64,000 nt of DNA from Brachybacterium sp. P6-10-X1 (GCF_001969445.1 NZ_CP017297.1:744001-808000), one strand, 5' to 3'. Numbered from the stretch's first letter, positions 1 through 9,396 are shown. Made by a program: numbers and translations. Notes: a model not told the origin generated them from the sequence alone.

Positions 1-2
1 GG

Positions 3-308
3 CTGCCGGCCGGCGCGGACGTCCCCGCCCGGCTGCGGGAGATCCCCGATCGGCACCTGGGCCGCGCCGTGGTCGTGATCGAACGGCTCGAGGACCTCGT
101 CCACGGTGCCACCACCACCGACGACACCCTGATCCAGCGCCTCGACGCCCTGCTGGCTGCAGGGGCCACCCTCGTGGTGGGCTCGCGAGCAGCCGGCGCC
201 ACCGAGGCCGAGCGCCATCTCCAGGCCGCACTGCGCGATCCTCGCCGACTGCTCGCGCTCGCCGTCCAGCGCTCCACCGCCTCCGCCCCCGAAGGAGCCC
301 ACGTATGA
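3..308 (+). CDS. C-terminal end of an ABC-ATPase-like protein (partial)
   Basis: The frame is open from base 3 to the stop at 306-308, so this is the last ~101 residues of a gene that begins outside the window. The visible part has a hydrophobic strand followed by acidic residues (VVVIERLEDL) and later a second strand (TLVVGSR), which resembles the Walker B and H-loop part of an ABC-type ATPase, but neither the P-loop nor the signature motif is in view. Its TGA overlaps the ATG of the YhgE-like gene by four bases (ATGA), so the two are very probably co-translated; YhgE/Pip proteins are often paired with an ABC ATPase. The function is an inference from context and a weak motif. Confidence 0.5.
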   Translation: MPAGADVPARLREIPDRHLGRAVVVIERLEDLVHGATTTDDTLIQRLDALLAAGATLVVGSRAAGATEAERHLQAALRDPRRLLALAVQRSTASAPEGAHV

Positions 309-3106
309 CCCGCCTCAAGCATCCGCGCACCGTGCTCGTGGTCCTGCTGCTGCCGCTGCTGGTGGCAGGGCTGGGACTGTGGGCCCTCAGCGGCCGTGTG
401 GACCGGCTCGACACGGTGCCCGCCGCCGTCGTCAACCTGGACGAGGGGGCCGAGGTCACCGACGCCGACGGCGAGACGCAGACGGTCCCCTTCGGCCGGC
501 TCCTGTCCGGATCGCTGACCCAGCCCGGCACCGTCGAGGGGCAGGACGCCCCGGAGACCACCGGCTTCGACTGGCAGCTGACCTCCCAGGACGACGCCGA
601 GCAGGGTCTGCAGGACGGTACCTATTCCGCGGTGATCGTGGTCCCGGAGGACTTCTCCGCGAAGCTGACCACGATCGGCACCACCGATGCCGTCCCCGCG
701 ATCCTCGAGGTCACCACCAACGACGCCAGCGGCCAGATCAACGCGCTGGTGGGCTCCGCTGTGGCCGAGGCCTCCGCCTCCACCATGGGCGGTCAGATGG
801 CCCAGCAGTACCTCGACGGGCTCTACCTGGGCTTCAACGACCTCAAGGACGGGTTCTCCCAGTCGGCCGACGGCGCCGAGCAGCTCGCCGACGGCGCCTC
901 CGATCTCGAGGACGGTGCGCACGAGCTCGCCGACGGCACCGCCGAGCTGGCAGACGGCACCACCCGGGCCGCAGAGGGGACGAAGGAGTTCTCCGGCGGG
1001 GTGTGGAGCCTCGCCGACGGCGCCGGGCAGACCGCTGACGGCACCCAGGAGCTCGCCGACGGCCTCGACGACCTCGCCACGGGCACGAGCACCGCGGCCG
1101 GCGGCGGCGACGACCTGGCCACCGGCCTCGATGACCTCGCCACCGGCGCCGAGGACCTCGCCGCCGGGGTCGGGCAGCTGCAGACCGGCATGTCCGGCAC
1201 CGAATCCGAGCCCGGGCTGCTCGACGGGGCGAACCAGCTGGCCGCCGGCGTCGAGGGCGACGGCACCGCCGAGAACCCGGGACTGGTCGCAGGAGCGGAC
1301 CAGCTCGCCACCGGCATCGAGCAGTACGCCGAGGGCGTCTCCGCGGCCGGCAGCGCCGTGACCGGCGACGGCACCGCCGAGAACCCGGGCCTGGTGACCA
1401 CCGCCCAGGGCGTGGCCGACGGCACCGCCGAGCTCGGCGAGAGCGCGCAGCAGCTGGCCGACGGCATCCAGGGCACCGAGACCGAGCCCGGCCTGCCGGA
1501 AGGCGCTCAGGACGTCGCGGACGGGGCGGCCGCCCTGTCGGCCGGTCTGGAGGGCGAGGGCACCGAGCAGGACCCGGGGATGATCGCTCTGGCCGAGCAG
1601 ATGAAGGCCAGCGCCGACGCGCTGCTCGAGGAGGATCCCGAGGACCCGAACGCTCTGGCGCTGCAGGCGCAGGCCGAGGGCATGCTCGAGTACGCGAACG
1701 CCGTCGACACCGGCCTGAACGGTGACGGCACCGCCGAGAACCCCGGTCTGGTCGCCGGCACACAGGGCATCGCGGACGGCTCCTCGCAGCTGCTCCCCCT
1801 CGGTCCCCAGCTCCAGCAGATCGCCGACGGGCTCAACGGCACCGACCAGGAACCCGGCCTGGTCCAGGGCACCCAGGGCATGCTCACCTACTCCGAGGGG
1901 CTCGAGACCGCCTTCGCCGGGGACGGCACCGAGCAGAACCCCGGCCTGACCGCGTCTGCCGATCAGCTCGCCACCGGGGCTCGCGCGAGCGCCGAGGGCG
2001 CCGAGGACCTGGTCACCGGCGTCACCGGTCTGCGCGACGGCCTCCAGGCGTACTCCGACGGTGTCGACGATCTCGCCGAGGGCGCTGACCAGCTCGCCGA
2101 GGGCACCCGGGCCAGCGCCGACGGCGCCGGGGACCTCGCCACCGGCCTCGACGACCTCGCCGCGGGCACCCGCGCCTCCGCCGACGGGGCCGGTGCCCTC
2201 GCCGACGGCAGCACCCAGCTGGCCGACGGCGCCACCGAGCTGGGCCACGGCTCGGACCAGCTGGCCTCCGGCAGCGAGGAGCTGGCCTCCGGCAGCGGCG
2301 AGCTCGCCGACGGCACCGAGGAGCTCGCTGACGGCACCGAGGAGCTGGCCGGCGGCAGCGAGGATCTCGCCTCCGGGCTGCGCGAGGGCGCTGAGGGCGT
2401 GCCCAGCTACACCTCCTCCGAGCGCGATCGCATGAGCGAGATGGCCGCGAACCCGGTGACCACCGACGTGGACCGCCAGAACGAGGCGGACGGTGCGACC
2501 ACCGCGACCTTCCCCTTCGTCACCGCCCTCGCGCTGTGGCTGGGGGCGTTCGCCAGCTTCCTGCTGCTGCCGGCCCTGTCCCGGCGTCTGCTGGACCGGG
2601 CGGTGCCGATGGGCCGAGTGGTGCTGCGCTCACTGGCGCCCGCTCTGCTGATCGCGGTGGTGCAGACCATCGCGGTGCTGGCGGTGCTCACCGCCGTCGG
2701 CATCTCCCCCGTCTCCCCGGTGACGGTGGGGGTGGTGGCCCTGGCCGGGGCCGGCATGTTCGCGGCCCTGCACCAGGCGCTGATGACGCTGCTGGGCGAC
2801 AGGATCGGCCGGATCGTCTCGATCCTGGTGATGGTGCTGCAGGTGGTGACGCTGGTGGGCATCGTGCCGCTGGCGACCGCTCCCCCGCTGCTGCAGTCGA
2901 TCAGTGCGCTGCTGCCGCTGCCGATCGTCACCCAGGGGCTCGTGCACGCGGCCCTCGGCGGCTCCCTGGTCTCGACCTCGGGCACGCTGCTGTCGATCCT
3001 GGCCTGGGCCGCGGTCTCCCTGGTGGTGACCTTCGCGGCCTCCCGCACCGCCCGCCGCGCGGACCGTTCCGACCGGGTGCCGGTGGGGGCGGCGGCGACG
3101 GCCTGA
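305..3106 (+). CDS. YhgE/Pip-family multispanning membrane protein with long repeat region
   Basis: This 933-residue protein has one N-terminal membrane helix (about residues 9-29), an extracytoplasmic region of about 700 residues, and five or six C-terminal membrane helices (about 735-915). That is the YhgE/phage-infection-protein architecture. The outer region is dominated by short ADG/ATG helical repeats (for example ADGAxxLADGT), a predicted long rod. Between residues 298 and 548 it is interrupted by eight copies of a turn-like motif, G-T-x-x-x-P-G-(L/M), seen as GDGTAENPGL or GTETEPGL. The start is the ATG overlapping the upstream stop. Family members are implicated in phage adsorption and type VII-like export; the role here is unknown. 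It converges on dnaE2 with a 35-bp gap. Confidence 0.85.
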   Translation: MTRLKHPRTVLVVLLLPLLVAGLGLWALSGRVDRLDTVPAAVVNLDEGAEVTDADGETQTVPFGRLLSGSLTQPGTVEGQDAPETTGFDWQLTSQDDAEQGLQDGTYSAVIVVPEDFSAKLTTIGTTDAVPAILEVTTNDASGQINALVGSAVAEASASTMGGQMAQQYLDGLYLGFNDLKDGFSQSADGAEQLADGASDLEDGAHELADGTAELADGTTRAAEGTKEFSGGVWSLADGAGQTADGTQELADGLDDLATGTSTAAGGGDDLATGLDDLATGAEDLAAGVGQLQTGMSGTESEPGLLDGANQLAAGVEGDGTAENPGLVAGADQLATGIEQYAEGVSAAGSAVTGDGTAENPGLVTTAQGVADGTAELGESAQQLADGIQGTETEPGLPEGAQDVADGAAALSAGLEGEGTEQDPGMIALAEQMKASADALLEEDPEDPNALALQAQAEGMLEYANAVDTGLNGDGTAENPGLVAGTQGIADGSSQLLPLGPQLQQIADGLNGTDQEPGLVQGTQGMLTYSEGLETAFAGDGTEQNPGLTASADQLATGARASAEGAEDLVTGVTGLRDGLQAYSDGVDDLAEGADQLAEGTRASADGAGDLATGLDDLAAGTRASADGAGALADGSTQLADGATELGHGSDQLASGSEELASGSGELADGTEELADGTEELAGGSEDLASGLREGAEGVPSYTSSERDRMSEMAANPVTTDVDRQNEADGATTATFPFVTALALWLGAFASFLLLPALSRRLLDRAVPMGRVVLRSLAPALLIAVVQTIAVLAVLTAVGISPVSPVTVGVVALAGAGMFAALHQALMTLLGDRIGRIVSILVMVLQVVTLVGIVPLATAPPLLQSISALLPLPIVTQGLVHAALGGSLVSTSGTLLSILAWAAVSLVVTFAASRTARRADRSDRVPVGAAATA

Positions 3107-3108
3107 CC

Positions 3109-3142
3109 CACGGGAAGGCCTGGCTCACGGGAGGGCCTGGCT
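3109..3142. repeat. 17-bp tandem duplication between convergent genes
   Basis: Two adjacent 17-bp units (CACGGGAAGGCCTGGCT and the same with one A-to-G change) fill the gap between the yhgE-like stop and the dnaE2 stop. The second unit ends on the first base of the dnaE2 stop codon. It does not form a convincing terminator stem. Confidence 0.7.
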
Positions 3143-6100
3143 CACTGGAAGTCCCTGGATCGGCCGGCGGCTGCCAGGTCCAGGGGCGCCACGTCATCGG
3201 CCACGAGGTTCACCGCCCCGCTGCGGTTCTCCACGATCCCACGCAGCACGATCGCCCGGGCGGTGCGCAGCAGCGCCCGGTGGCGCACCCAGAAGCCCTG
3301 CGAGCACACCACGTTGAGGATCCCGGTCTCGTCCTCGAGGCTGAGGAAGGTGACGTTCCCGGCGGTCGCGGGTCGCTGGCGATGGGTGATCACGCCGCCC
3401 ACCCGGATCCGGGTGGAGTCCTCGACCTCGCGGGTGCCGCCGATCGAGAGCACCCCGTCGGCCGAGAGCTCCTCGCGCACCAGGACCATCGGGTGATCGT
3501 CCAGGGTGATGCCGGTGGCCCAGGAGTCCGCGGTGGCCAGCTCCGCCTCGCTCATCCCCGGCAGCATCGGCGCCTGGGCCCCGACCGCGAGGTGCGGCAG
3601 GGTCCCCGGCGACTCCTGGGCGGCCGCTCCCGCGGCCCACAGCGCCTGCCGACGGGAGGACGCCAGCGCATCCAGCGCCCCCGCGGTGGCCAGCGCCTCG
3701 AGCTGCCGGGCTGTCAACTGCACCCGGCGGGCCAGGTCCGGGACCGAGGCGAAGGGACCGCCGCGCTCGCGCTCGGCGACGACCCGCTCGGCGGTCTCGG
3801 TGCTGATCGTGCGCACCTGGTCCAGGCCCAGCCGGATCGCGGGGCCGCGGGCGGCCTCCTTCCCCCGGATCTGCTCGCGGGGCTCCTCCCCGATCCGGTA
3901 GCCGGCATGCTCCGCGTCGGTCTCCAGATCGCTGCGGGCACGACTGGCCAGCACGTCGGGCCCGCGGGTGAGCACGCCGTGCCGGCGAGCATCCGCGACC
4001 AGCGACTGCGGAGAGTAGAAGCCCATGGGCTGGGAGCGCAGCAGCGCCGCGGTGAACGCCGCCGGGTAGTGGCACTTCAGGTACGAGCTCGCGTACACCA
4101 GGTACGCGAAGGAGTAGGCGTGGGACTCGGGGAAGCCGTAGTTGGCGAAGGCGAGCAGCTTGCGGTGGACCGCTTCGGCGTCCTCGCCGGTGATGCCGTG
4201 GTTCGCCATCCCGGCGAACAGCGCGTCGGAGAGCTCGAGCATCTTCTGGGTGGAGCGCTTGGATCCCATCGCCCGGCGCAGCTGGTCGGCCTGGGCGGGG
4301 CTGAAGTCGGCGACGTCGACCACCATCTGCATCAGCTGCTCCTGGAACAGCGGGATCCCCAGCGTGCGGCCCAGGGACTTCTCCAGCAGCGGGTGAAGGT
4401 AGGTGACCTCCTCCTCGCCGGCGCGGCGCCGGATGTAGGGGTGCACGGACCCGCCCTGGATGGGCCCGGGCCGGATCAGCGCCACCTCCACCACCAGGTC
4501 ATAGAACTCCCGGGGCCGCAGGCGCGGCAGGGTGGAGATCTGCGCACGCGACTCCACCTGGAACACGCCGATGCTGTCGCCCGCGCACAGCATGTCGTAG
4601 ACCGCCGGATCCTCCTGCGGCAGGGTGCGCAGCTCGAAGTGCTGGCCGTGGTGCTCGGCGATGATCCGCAGCGCGTGGTCCAGGGCGGTGAGCATCCCCA
4701 GCCCCAGCAGGTCGAACTTCACCAGGCCCGCGTCGGCGCAGTCGTCCTTGTCCCACTGCAGCACGGACCGGTCCGCCATCGCCGCCCACTGCACGGGGCA
4801 CACCTCGATCACCGGCCGGTCGCACAGCACCATGCCGCCGGAGTGGATGCCCAGGTGGCGCGGGGCGTCGCGCAGCTGCTTCGCGAGGTCGACGACGTCG
4901 TCGGGGACGTCGGCGTCGGCCAGGGAGCTGAAGGAGCGCTCGATCCGCTTCGAGAACGCGTCCTGCGCGCCGGTGTCATAGCCCAGCGCCCGCGCGGCGT
5001 CGCGCACCGCGAGCTTCGCCCGGTAGGTGATGACATTGGCGACCTGCGCGGCGTACTCCCGACCGTAGCGATCGTAGACGTGCTGGATCACCTCTTCGCG
5101 GCGGTCCGAGGCGATGTCGATGTCGATGTCCGGCGGCCCGTCCCGCTCCGGGGCCAGGAAGCGCTCGAACAGCAGCTGATGGCCGACGGGCTCGACCGCC
5201 GTGATGCCCAGCGCGTAGCAGACGGCGCTGTTCGCCGCGGAGCCCCGGCCCTGGGCGAGGATCCCCTCCCCGGCGCAGAAGTCGACGATCTCGTGGACGA
5301 TGAGGAAGTAGCCGGGGAAGTGCAGATCGGTGATGACCTGCAGTTCGTGGTCGATCTGCGCCCACGCCCCGGGGACGCGCTCGGGGCGGCCCGCGGTGGG
5401 ACGGGGCCCGTAGCGCTCCCGGCCCTCGATCTCCACCAGCTCGATCAGCCAGCTCGTCTCGTCGTGCCCCGCGGGCACCGGGAACGGCGGCAGGTCCGGG
5501 GCCAGCAGCCGCAGATCCACCGCGCAGTCCCGGCCCAGTCGCGCGGCCTGGGCGATCGCGCCGGGATAGCGCGGCAGCAGCTGGGCCATCTCCTCGCCGC
5601 TGCGCAGGTGGGCCGGCCGGGAGGACAGGTACGGGTCGGCGTCCGCGAGCGGCACCCCGGCGCGCAGGGCGGCATGGGTGTCCGCGAGGCGTTTGTCGGC
5701 CGGGCGTGCGTAGTGCGCGTTCGTCGTCGCCACCAGCGGCAGGGAGACCGCGTCGAGCCCGTGGTCCTCGCGGACCAGGCGCGCGCCCTGGGCGAGGGCG
5801 TCGTGGAGCTCGTCGGCCTCTCCCCCGCCGCCGGCGACCAGCTCGACGGCCACGTTCCCCGCCCCGAACAGGTCCAGCACACGGGTGATGGCGCTCGCCG
5901 CGGCGTGGGCGGCGGCGTCCAGGTCCCCCTCGGCCAGGTGCGGGACGACGGCGCGGGTCACGGATCCCTTGCGGCAGCCGGTGAGGATCTGCCAGTGCCC
6001 GGTGCGGGCCAGACGGGTCAGCTCCGCCAGCCGGTAGCGGGGCGCGGCCTTCTCCCCGCTGTCGAGGTGGGCACGGGCGATCGCGGCCGACAGCTGCCGG

Positions 6101-6570
6101 TACCCGGTCTCGTCGCGCACCAGTACCAGCAGGTGCTCCCCGGCGGGGTCGGGGACGCCGGTCCGCGGTGCGGAGGTCACGGGGGTTCCGCTCGCGCTGC
6201 CGGCCCCGGGCTCCAGCCCCAGGGTGAGCTCGGCGCCGAACACGGTGGCCACGCCCTGCTCCCCCGCCGCCCGGGCGAAGCGCACCGCCCCGGGCAGGCC
6301 GTCGTGGTCGACCAGGGTGATCGCCCCCAGCCCCAGCCGGGCGGCCTGCTCGGCCATGTCCTCGGGGCTCGAGGCACCGTCGAGGAAGCTGAAGTGCGAG
6401 TGGGCGTGCAGCTCGGCGTAGTCGACGGTGCGCGCGGGACGGTACGCGTCGTCGGTGGCCTTCCCGGCGTGCTCGACGACGATCGGCGGGGAGACCAGCT
6501 CGGCGGGACGATCCGAGAGGATCGCCTCGATGTCCTTCCACGCGGGCGGGCCCAGGAACCAACCGGCCAT
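3142..6570 (-). CDS. dnaE2: Error-prone DNA polymerase III alpha subunit DnaE2
   Basis: This 1142-residue C-family polymerase performs translesion synthesis after DNA damage, working with ImuA' and ImuB. An N-terminal PHP domain begins at about residue 51 (HAHSHFSFLDGASSPEDM). The polymerase active-site acids are at about 480-486 (PDIDIDI), followed by a helix-hairpin-helix region and a C-terminal OB fold (RVGGVITHRQRP). Length and start context match the DnaE2 (ImuC) branch rather than replicative DnaE1. A strong AGGAGG lies just before the ATG and overlaps the imuB stop, so the two genes are one transcription unit. Expression should follow the LexA box upstream of imuA. Confidence 0.95.
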   Translation of the reverse strand: MAGWFLGPPAWKDIEAILSDRPAELVSPPIVVEHAGKATDDAYRPARTVDYAELHAHSHFSFLDGASSPEDMAEQAARLGLGAITLVDHDGLPGAVRFARAAGEQGVATVFGAELTLGLEPGAGSASGTPVTSAPRTGVPDPAGEHLLVLVRDETGYRQLSAAIARAHLDSGEKAAPRYRLAELTRLARTGHWQILTGCRKGSVTRAVVPHLAEGDLDAAAHAAASAITRVLDLFGAGNVAVELVAGGGGEADELHDALAQGARLVREDHGLDAVSLPLVATTNAHYARPADKRLADTHAALRAGVPLADADPYLSSRPAHLRSGEEMAQLLPRYPGAIAQAARLGRDCAVDLRLLAPDLPPFPVPAGHDETSWLIELVEIEGRERYGPRPTAGRPERVPGAWAQIDHELQVITDLHFPGYFLIVHEIVDFCAGEGILAQGRGSAANSAVCYALGITAVEPVGHQLLFERFLAPERDGPPDIDIDIASDRREEVIQHVYDRYGREYAAQVANVITYRAKLAVRDAARALGYDTGAQDAFSKRIERSFSSLADADVPDDVVDLAKQLRDAPRHLGIHSGGMVLCDRPVIEVCPVQWAAMADRSVLQWDKDDCADAGLVKFDLLGLGMLTALDHALRIIAEHHGQHFELRTLPQEDPAVYDMLCAGDSIGVFQVESRAQISTLPRLRPREFYDLVVEVALIRPGPIQGGSVHPYIRRRAGEEEVTYLHPLLEKSLGRTLGIPLFQEQLMQMVVDVADFSPAQADQLRRAMGSKRSTQKMLELSDALFAGMANHGITGEDAEAVHRKLLAFANYGFPESHAYSFAYLVYASSYLKCHYPAAFTAALLRSQPMGFYSPQSLVADARRHGVLTRGPDVLASRARSDLETDAEHAGYRIGEEPREQIRGKEAARGPAIRLGLDQVRTISTETAERVVAERERGGPFASVPDLARRVQLTARQLEALATAGALDALASSRRQALWAAGAAAQESPGTLPHLAVGAQAPMLPGMSEAELATADSWATGITLDDHPMVLVREELSADGVLSIGGTREVEDSTRIRVGGVITHRQRPATAGNVTFLSLEDETGILNVVCSQGFWVRHRALLRTARAIVLRGIVENRSGAVNLVADDVAPLDLAAAGRSRDFQ

Positions 6571-6582
6571 CAGGCGCTCCTC

Positions 6583-8325
6583 CTAGTCATAGAGCCCCTC
6601 CAGCATCCAGCTCCCGATGCGCGACAGCGCCAGCACGGCGGTCTCCTCCTCGTGCGCCGAGCGCACCACCAGCTGCAGCCTCGCGGAGCGGGCGCCGTGC
6701 GGCGTCCACCAGCGCTCGTCGATCACGGCGGGGGCGCCGTGGGCGAGCACCGGATGCGCGGAGCCGGCCCGCAGTCCGAGGCGCTGCAGGACCGGGGCGC
6801 CGGGGGCGGTGACCAGCAGACGGGCGGGCGAGGCGCTGAGCAGCCCGCGGGCGGTGACCACGACGGGGCGGCCGGCGGCATCCTCGAGCACCACCGGCGG
6901 CAGCTCGCGGAACACCGTGGCGGGCACGGGGCGCGGCAGGGAGCCCGGCCAGGGCCCGTCCCGTCGGGCGGGCTTCTCGCCGCGCCAGGGCACGAGCTGC
7001 ACCTCGTCGGCCAGCAGACGCCCGCCGACGAGGGCGGGGACCTGGACGGCGTCCTCCCCCGCCAGGCCCTGCGCCCGGGCGAAGGCGCGCGAGGCCCGCA
7101 CGGCGGCCTCCCCGGCGCTGCCCCACAGGGCCGGGGCGCCCTCCCCCGCCGGGGCGAGCTGCAGCGGGTGCAGACCGATCCGGGTGATCGCGCCGGTCGC
7201 GGGGCCGCCGAGTCGCGAACGGGTGATCCAGCCGTCGCACTGCCAGCGGATGCGGTCCACGACGTCGGCGACGCTGAGCGCTCCGTCGTGCCGCCAGGTG
7301 CGCTCCATCTCCTCGCCGCCCTCGGTGCGGGCCACGATCCGCAGCCGGGTGCACACCAGCCCACGGTCGACGAGCATCGCGTGCAGCTCCTCGGCCAGCG
7401 GGCGGGCGATGAAGGCCGCCTGGTCGGTGCGCACCAGCGGGGTCTCCAGCGTGGTCTCGGCGAGGATCGGCTGGGTGGGATGGTGCGTCGCGGGCGGGGC
7501 GGGCTCCTCGCCGCGGGCCAGCAGGTGCAGGGTCGCGACGTCGGGGCCGAAGCGGTCGGCGACCGCGGCCGACGGCAGGGCGGCGAGCTCCCCCAGGGTG
7601 GTGATGCCGAGCCGCTGCAGCAGGTCGACCGTCTCGGCGAGGTCCAGCCGGCGCTCGGGACGGGTCGCCGAGGGCTGGCCGCGATGCCCCCAGCCGGGGC
7701 CGACGGGTGCGCCGGCCAGGGCGGCGATCGGGTGCGGGGCGAGGTAGTCGGCGCTGCGGCCCTCACGCACGATCCGCCCGGGCGGGGAGGCCAGCAGCGC
7801 GGCGAAGGGGCCGTCGGCGATTCCCACGGCGCAGTCCCAGCCGGTGAGCTCGGCGACGGCATCGAGGATCCGCTCGGCCAGCACCTCCTCCCCGCCCTGG
7901 TGGCGAGCCGGCCCGCGGGCCGACATCAGCAGCACCCCGGGGCGCAGCACGTCCACGCCCGCCGCGATCGTGTCCACCGCGGCGGCGACCAGTTCGAACA
8001 GGGCCGACTCGTGCTCCCGGTCGGCCTCCAGCACCAGCGCCTCGGGGCAGGCGGCGCGGGCGGCGCGGCGGGTCATGCCCGGCAGCGCCCCGGTCCCCTG
8101 GGCCGCGGCGCTCGCGTGGGTGACGCGGTGCTGGTCGAGCAGGAGCACGGGGTCGTGGGCCGGGTCGACGGCCGGGTCAGTGGGCGGGTCGGCCGACGGG
8201 GCGCCGTCGGGGGTCTCGTCGTCGGGGGTCTCGTCGGCCGTGCGGCGCTGGTGGCGATCCAGCGCGGCCACCAGCGGCCAGTCCGGGACGGTGACGGCGA
8301 CCGTGCGGGTGGTGGCGCTCATCAT
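6583..8325 (-). CDS. imuB: ImuB, catalytically inactive Y-family polymerase homologue
   Basis: A 580-residue protein of the DinB/Y-family fold that acts as the clamp-binding hub of the ImuA'-ImuB-DnaE2 mutasome. The N terminus (TVAVTVPDWPLVAAL) corresponds to the Y-family metal site, but the acidic residues of the catalytic DMDAFF and SIDE motifs are replaced (PGVLLMSARG at the second site), as expected for ImuB. The open frame extends further upstream; I chose the ATG at 8325 because it overlaps the imuA stop as ATGA and the protein similarity begins there. A second in-frame ATG follows directly. The residues between about 25 and 60 are an acidic, proline-rich linker. The gene ends in TAG inside the dnaE2 ribosome-binding site. 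Confidence 0.92.
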   Translation of the reverse strand: MMSATTRTVAVTVPDWPLVAALDRHQRRTADETPDDETPDGAPSADPPTDPAVDPAHDPVLLLDQHRVTHASAAAQGTGALPGMTRRAARAACPEALVLEADREHESALFELVAAAVDTIAAGVDVLRPGVLLMSARGPARHQGGEEVLAERILDAVAELTGWDCAVGIADGPFAALLASPPGRIVREGRSADYLAPHPIAALAGAPVGPGWGHRGQPSATRPERRLDLAETVDLLQRLGITTLGELAALPSAAVADRFGPDVATLHLLARGEEPAPPATHHPTQPILAETTLETPLVRTDQAAFIARPLAEELHAMLVDRGLVCTRLRIVARTEGGEEMERTWRHDGALSVADVVDRIRWQCDGWITRSRLGGPATGAITRIGLHPLQLAPAGEGAPALWGSAGEAAVRASRAFARAQGLAGEDAVQVPALVGGRLLADEVQLVPWRGEKPARRDGPWPGSLPRPVPATVFRELPPVVLEDAAGRPVVVTARGLLSASPARLLVTAPGAPVLQRLGLRAGSAHPVLAHGAPAVIDERWWTPHGARSARLQLVVRSAHEEETAVLALSRIGSWMLEGLYD

Positions 8326-9272
8326 CCGGCCCTCGGCACCGGATCCAGGAGGCGGATACCGGCTGGGGCGGCGATCTCTGCGGGAACCGAACGCCCCTGC
8401 GGCGCCTGCGCGATCAGCCCGCTCGCCTGCGGCAGCAGCACCTCGACCTCCCGGTGCCCGGCGATCCCACGACCGGTGGAGGTGACCGCGAGACGGCGCC
8501 GGCGCAGCCGCCCCGAGCCCGCGCCGAGCCCGGTCCAGGCGTGGGTGGCCGAGCGCAGGGCGATGTCGGCGCGCCCGGGCGGAGCGGCCGCGAGGACCAG
8601 GGTGTCGGCGGTGCGGGCCCGGCTCAGCAGGCTGCGCCACAGCGCGGGGGTCAGGTCGAGATCGGGGCCGAGCACGAGCACCCCGACCCCGTCGGCCAGG
8701 GCGGAGAGCACCTGGGGACGCTGCTCCCCGTGCGTCGGGGCGAGGGCGAGTCGGCAGGGGTCCAGCCCGGCGTCGAGGGCGGAGCGCAGACCGAGATCGG
8801 GCATGCCGGCGACGGCGCACCAGGAGTCCTCCCCCGCCGCGGCGACGGCGAGGGACAGTAGCACGGAGGTGCTCGCGGCGCCCTCGATCGCGACGGAGCT
8901 GCCCGCGCGCAGACTGCCTCGGGGGAACAGTGCCGACAGCGGGCCCGGCACCGGGAGGCGGGTGCCCAGGCCGTCCTCGAGCTCGGCGGTGGTCTCTCGG
9001 CCGGGGTCGGGAGCGCCCGTGGGGTCGGGGCCGGACGCTCCCGGGTGCAGGGAGCGCCCCCGCAGGGCGGTGCGGTCGATCCGTCCGCCCCAGCGGGCCG
9101 CGCTGCGTTCGGCGGCGCCCAGGGCGGCGCGGGCCCGGGCCAGGCGGTCCTCGCGACCATCGTGGTCGAGGTCATCGTGGTCGTTGTGGTCGTTGTGGTC
9201 GTTGTGGTCGTTGTGGTCGTTGTGGTCGTCGTGGTCCGCTTCAGCGGCCGCCACCTGCAGAGGCATGCTCAT
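8322..9272 (-). CDS. imuA: ImuA' (RecA-like mutasome accessory protein)
   Basis: This 316-residue protein is the first gene of the imuA-imuB-dnaE2 cassette. It has a RecA/SulA-like core, but the P-loop position is degenerate (IEGAASTSVLLS, no GKT), as is typical of ImuA' proteins. GGAGGT sits directly before the first ATG (9272); an alternative ATG lies two codons later. Residues about 12-32 are an unusual Asp/His/Asn repeat (HNDHND...) encoded by a perfect 9-bp tandem array. The stop overlaps imuB. A perfect LexA operator lies about 63 bp upstream, so damage induction is expected. Identity rests mainly on gene order plus fold-level resemblance. Confidence 0.88.
   Translation of the reverse strand: MSMPLQVAAAEADHDDHNDHNDHNDHNDHNDHDDLDHDGREDRLARARAALGAAERSAARWGGRIDRTALRGRSLHPGASGPDPTGAPDPGRETTAELEDGLGTRLPVPGPLSALFPRGSLRAGSSVAIEGAASTSVLLSLAVAAAGEDSWCAVAGMPDLGLRSALDAGLDPCRLALAPTHGEQRPQVLSALADGVGVLVLGPDLDLTPALWRSLLSRARTADTLVLAAAPPGRADIALRSATHAWTGLGAGSGRLRRRRLAVTSTGRGIAGHREVEVLLPQASGLIAQAPQGRSVPAEIAAPAGIRLLDPVPRAG
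9184..9228. repeat. Five perfect copies of a 9-bp repeat inside imuA
   Basis: TTGTGGTCG is repeated five times without error on the plus strand, flanked by degenerate units (about 9157-9183 and 9229-9237). On the coding strand each unit reads Asp-His-Asn, so gain or loss of units keeps the frame. The array lies 15-30 codons into imuA. Confidence 0.95.
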
Positions 9273-9334
9273 GATCCACCTCCGTCCCCGATCCGCGGGA
9301 GCAACACGTACGACTCGATGCCAGTTCGATGTGT

Positions 9335-9350
9335 TCGAACAACTGTTCGA
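9335..9350. promoter_or_regulatory. LexA operator (SOS box)
   Basis: TCGAACAACTGTTCGA is a perfect inverted repeat, TCGAAC-N4-GTTCGA, which is the actinobacterial LexA consensus. It lies 63 bp upstream of the imuA start. No lexA or recA gene is in the window, so its use is inferred from the match and the position. Confidence 0.88.
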
Positions 9351-9396
9351 ACTCTACGCCTCGCGGATCGGGAGTCAAGCTGTGCAGGTCGCAGGT

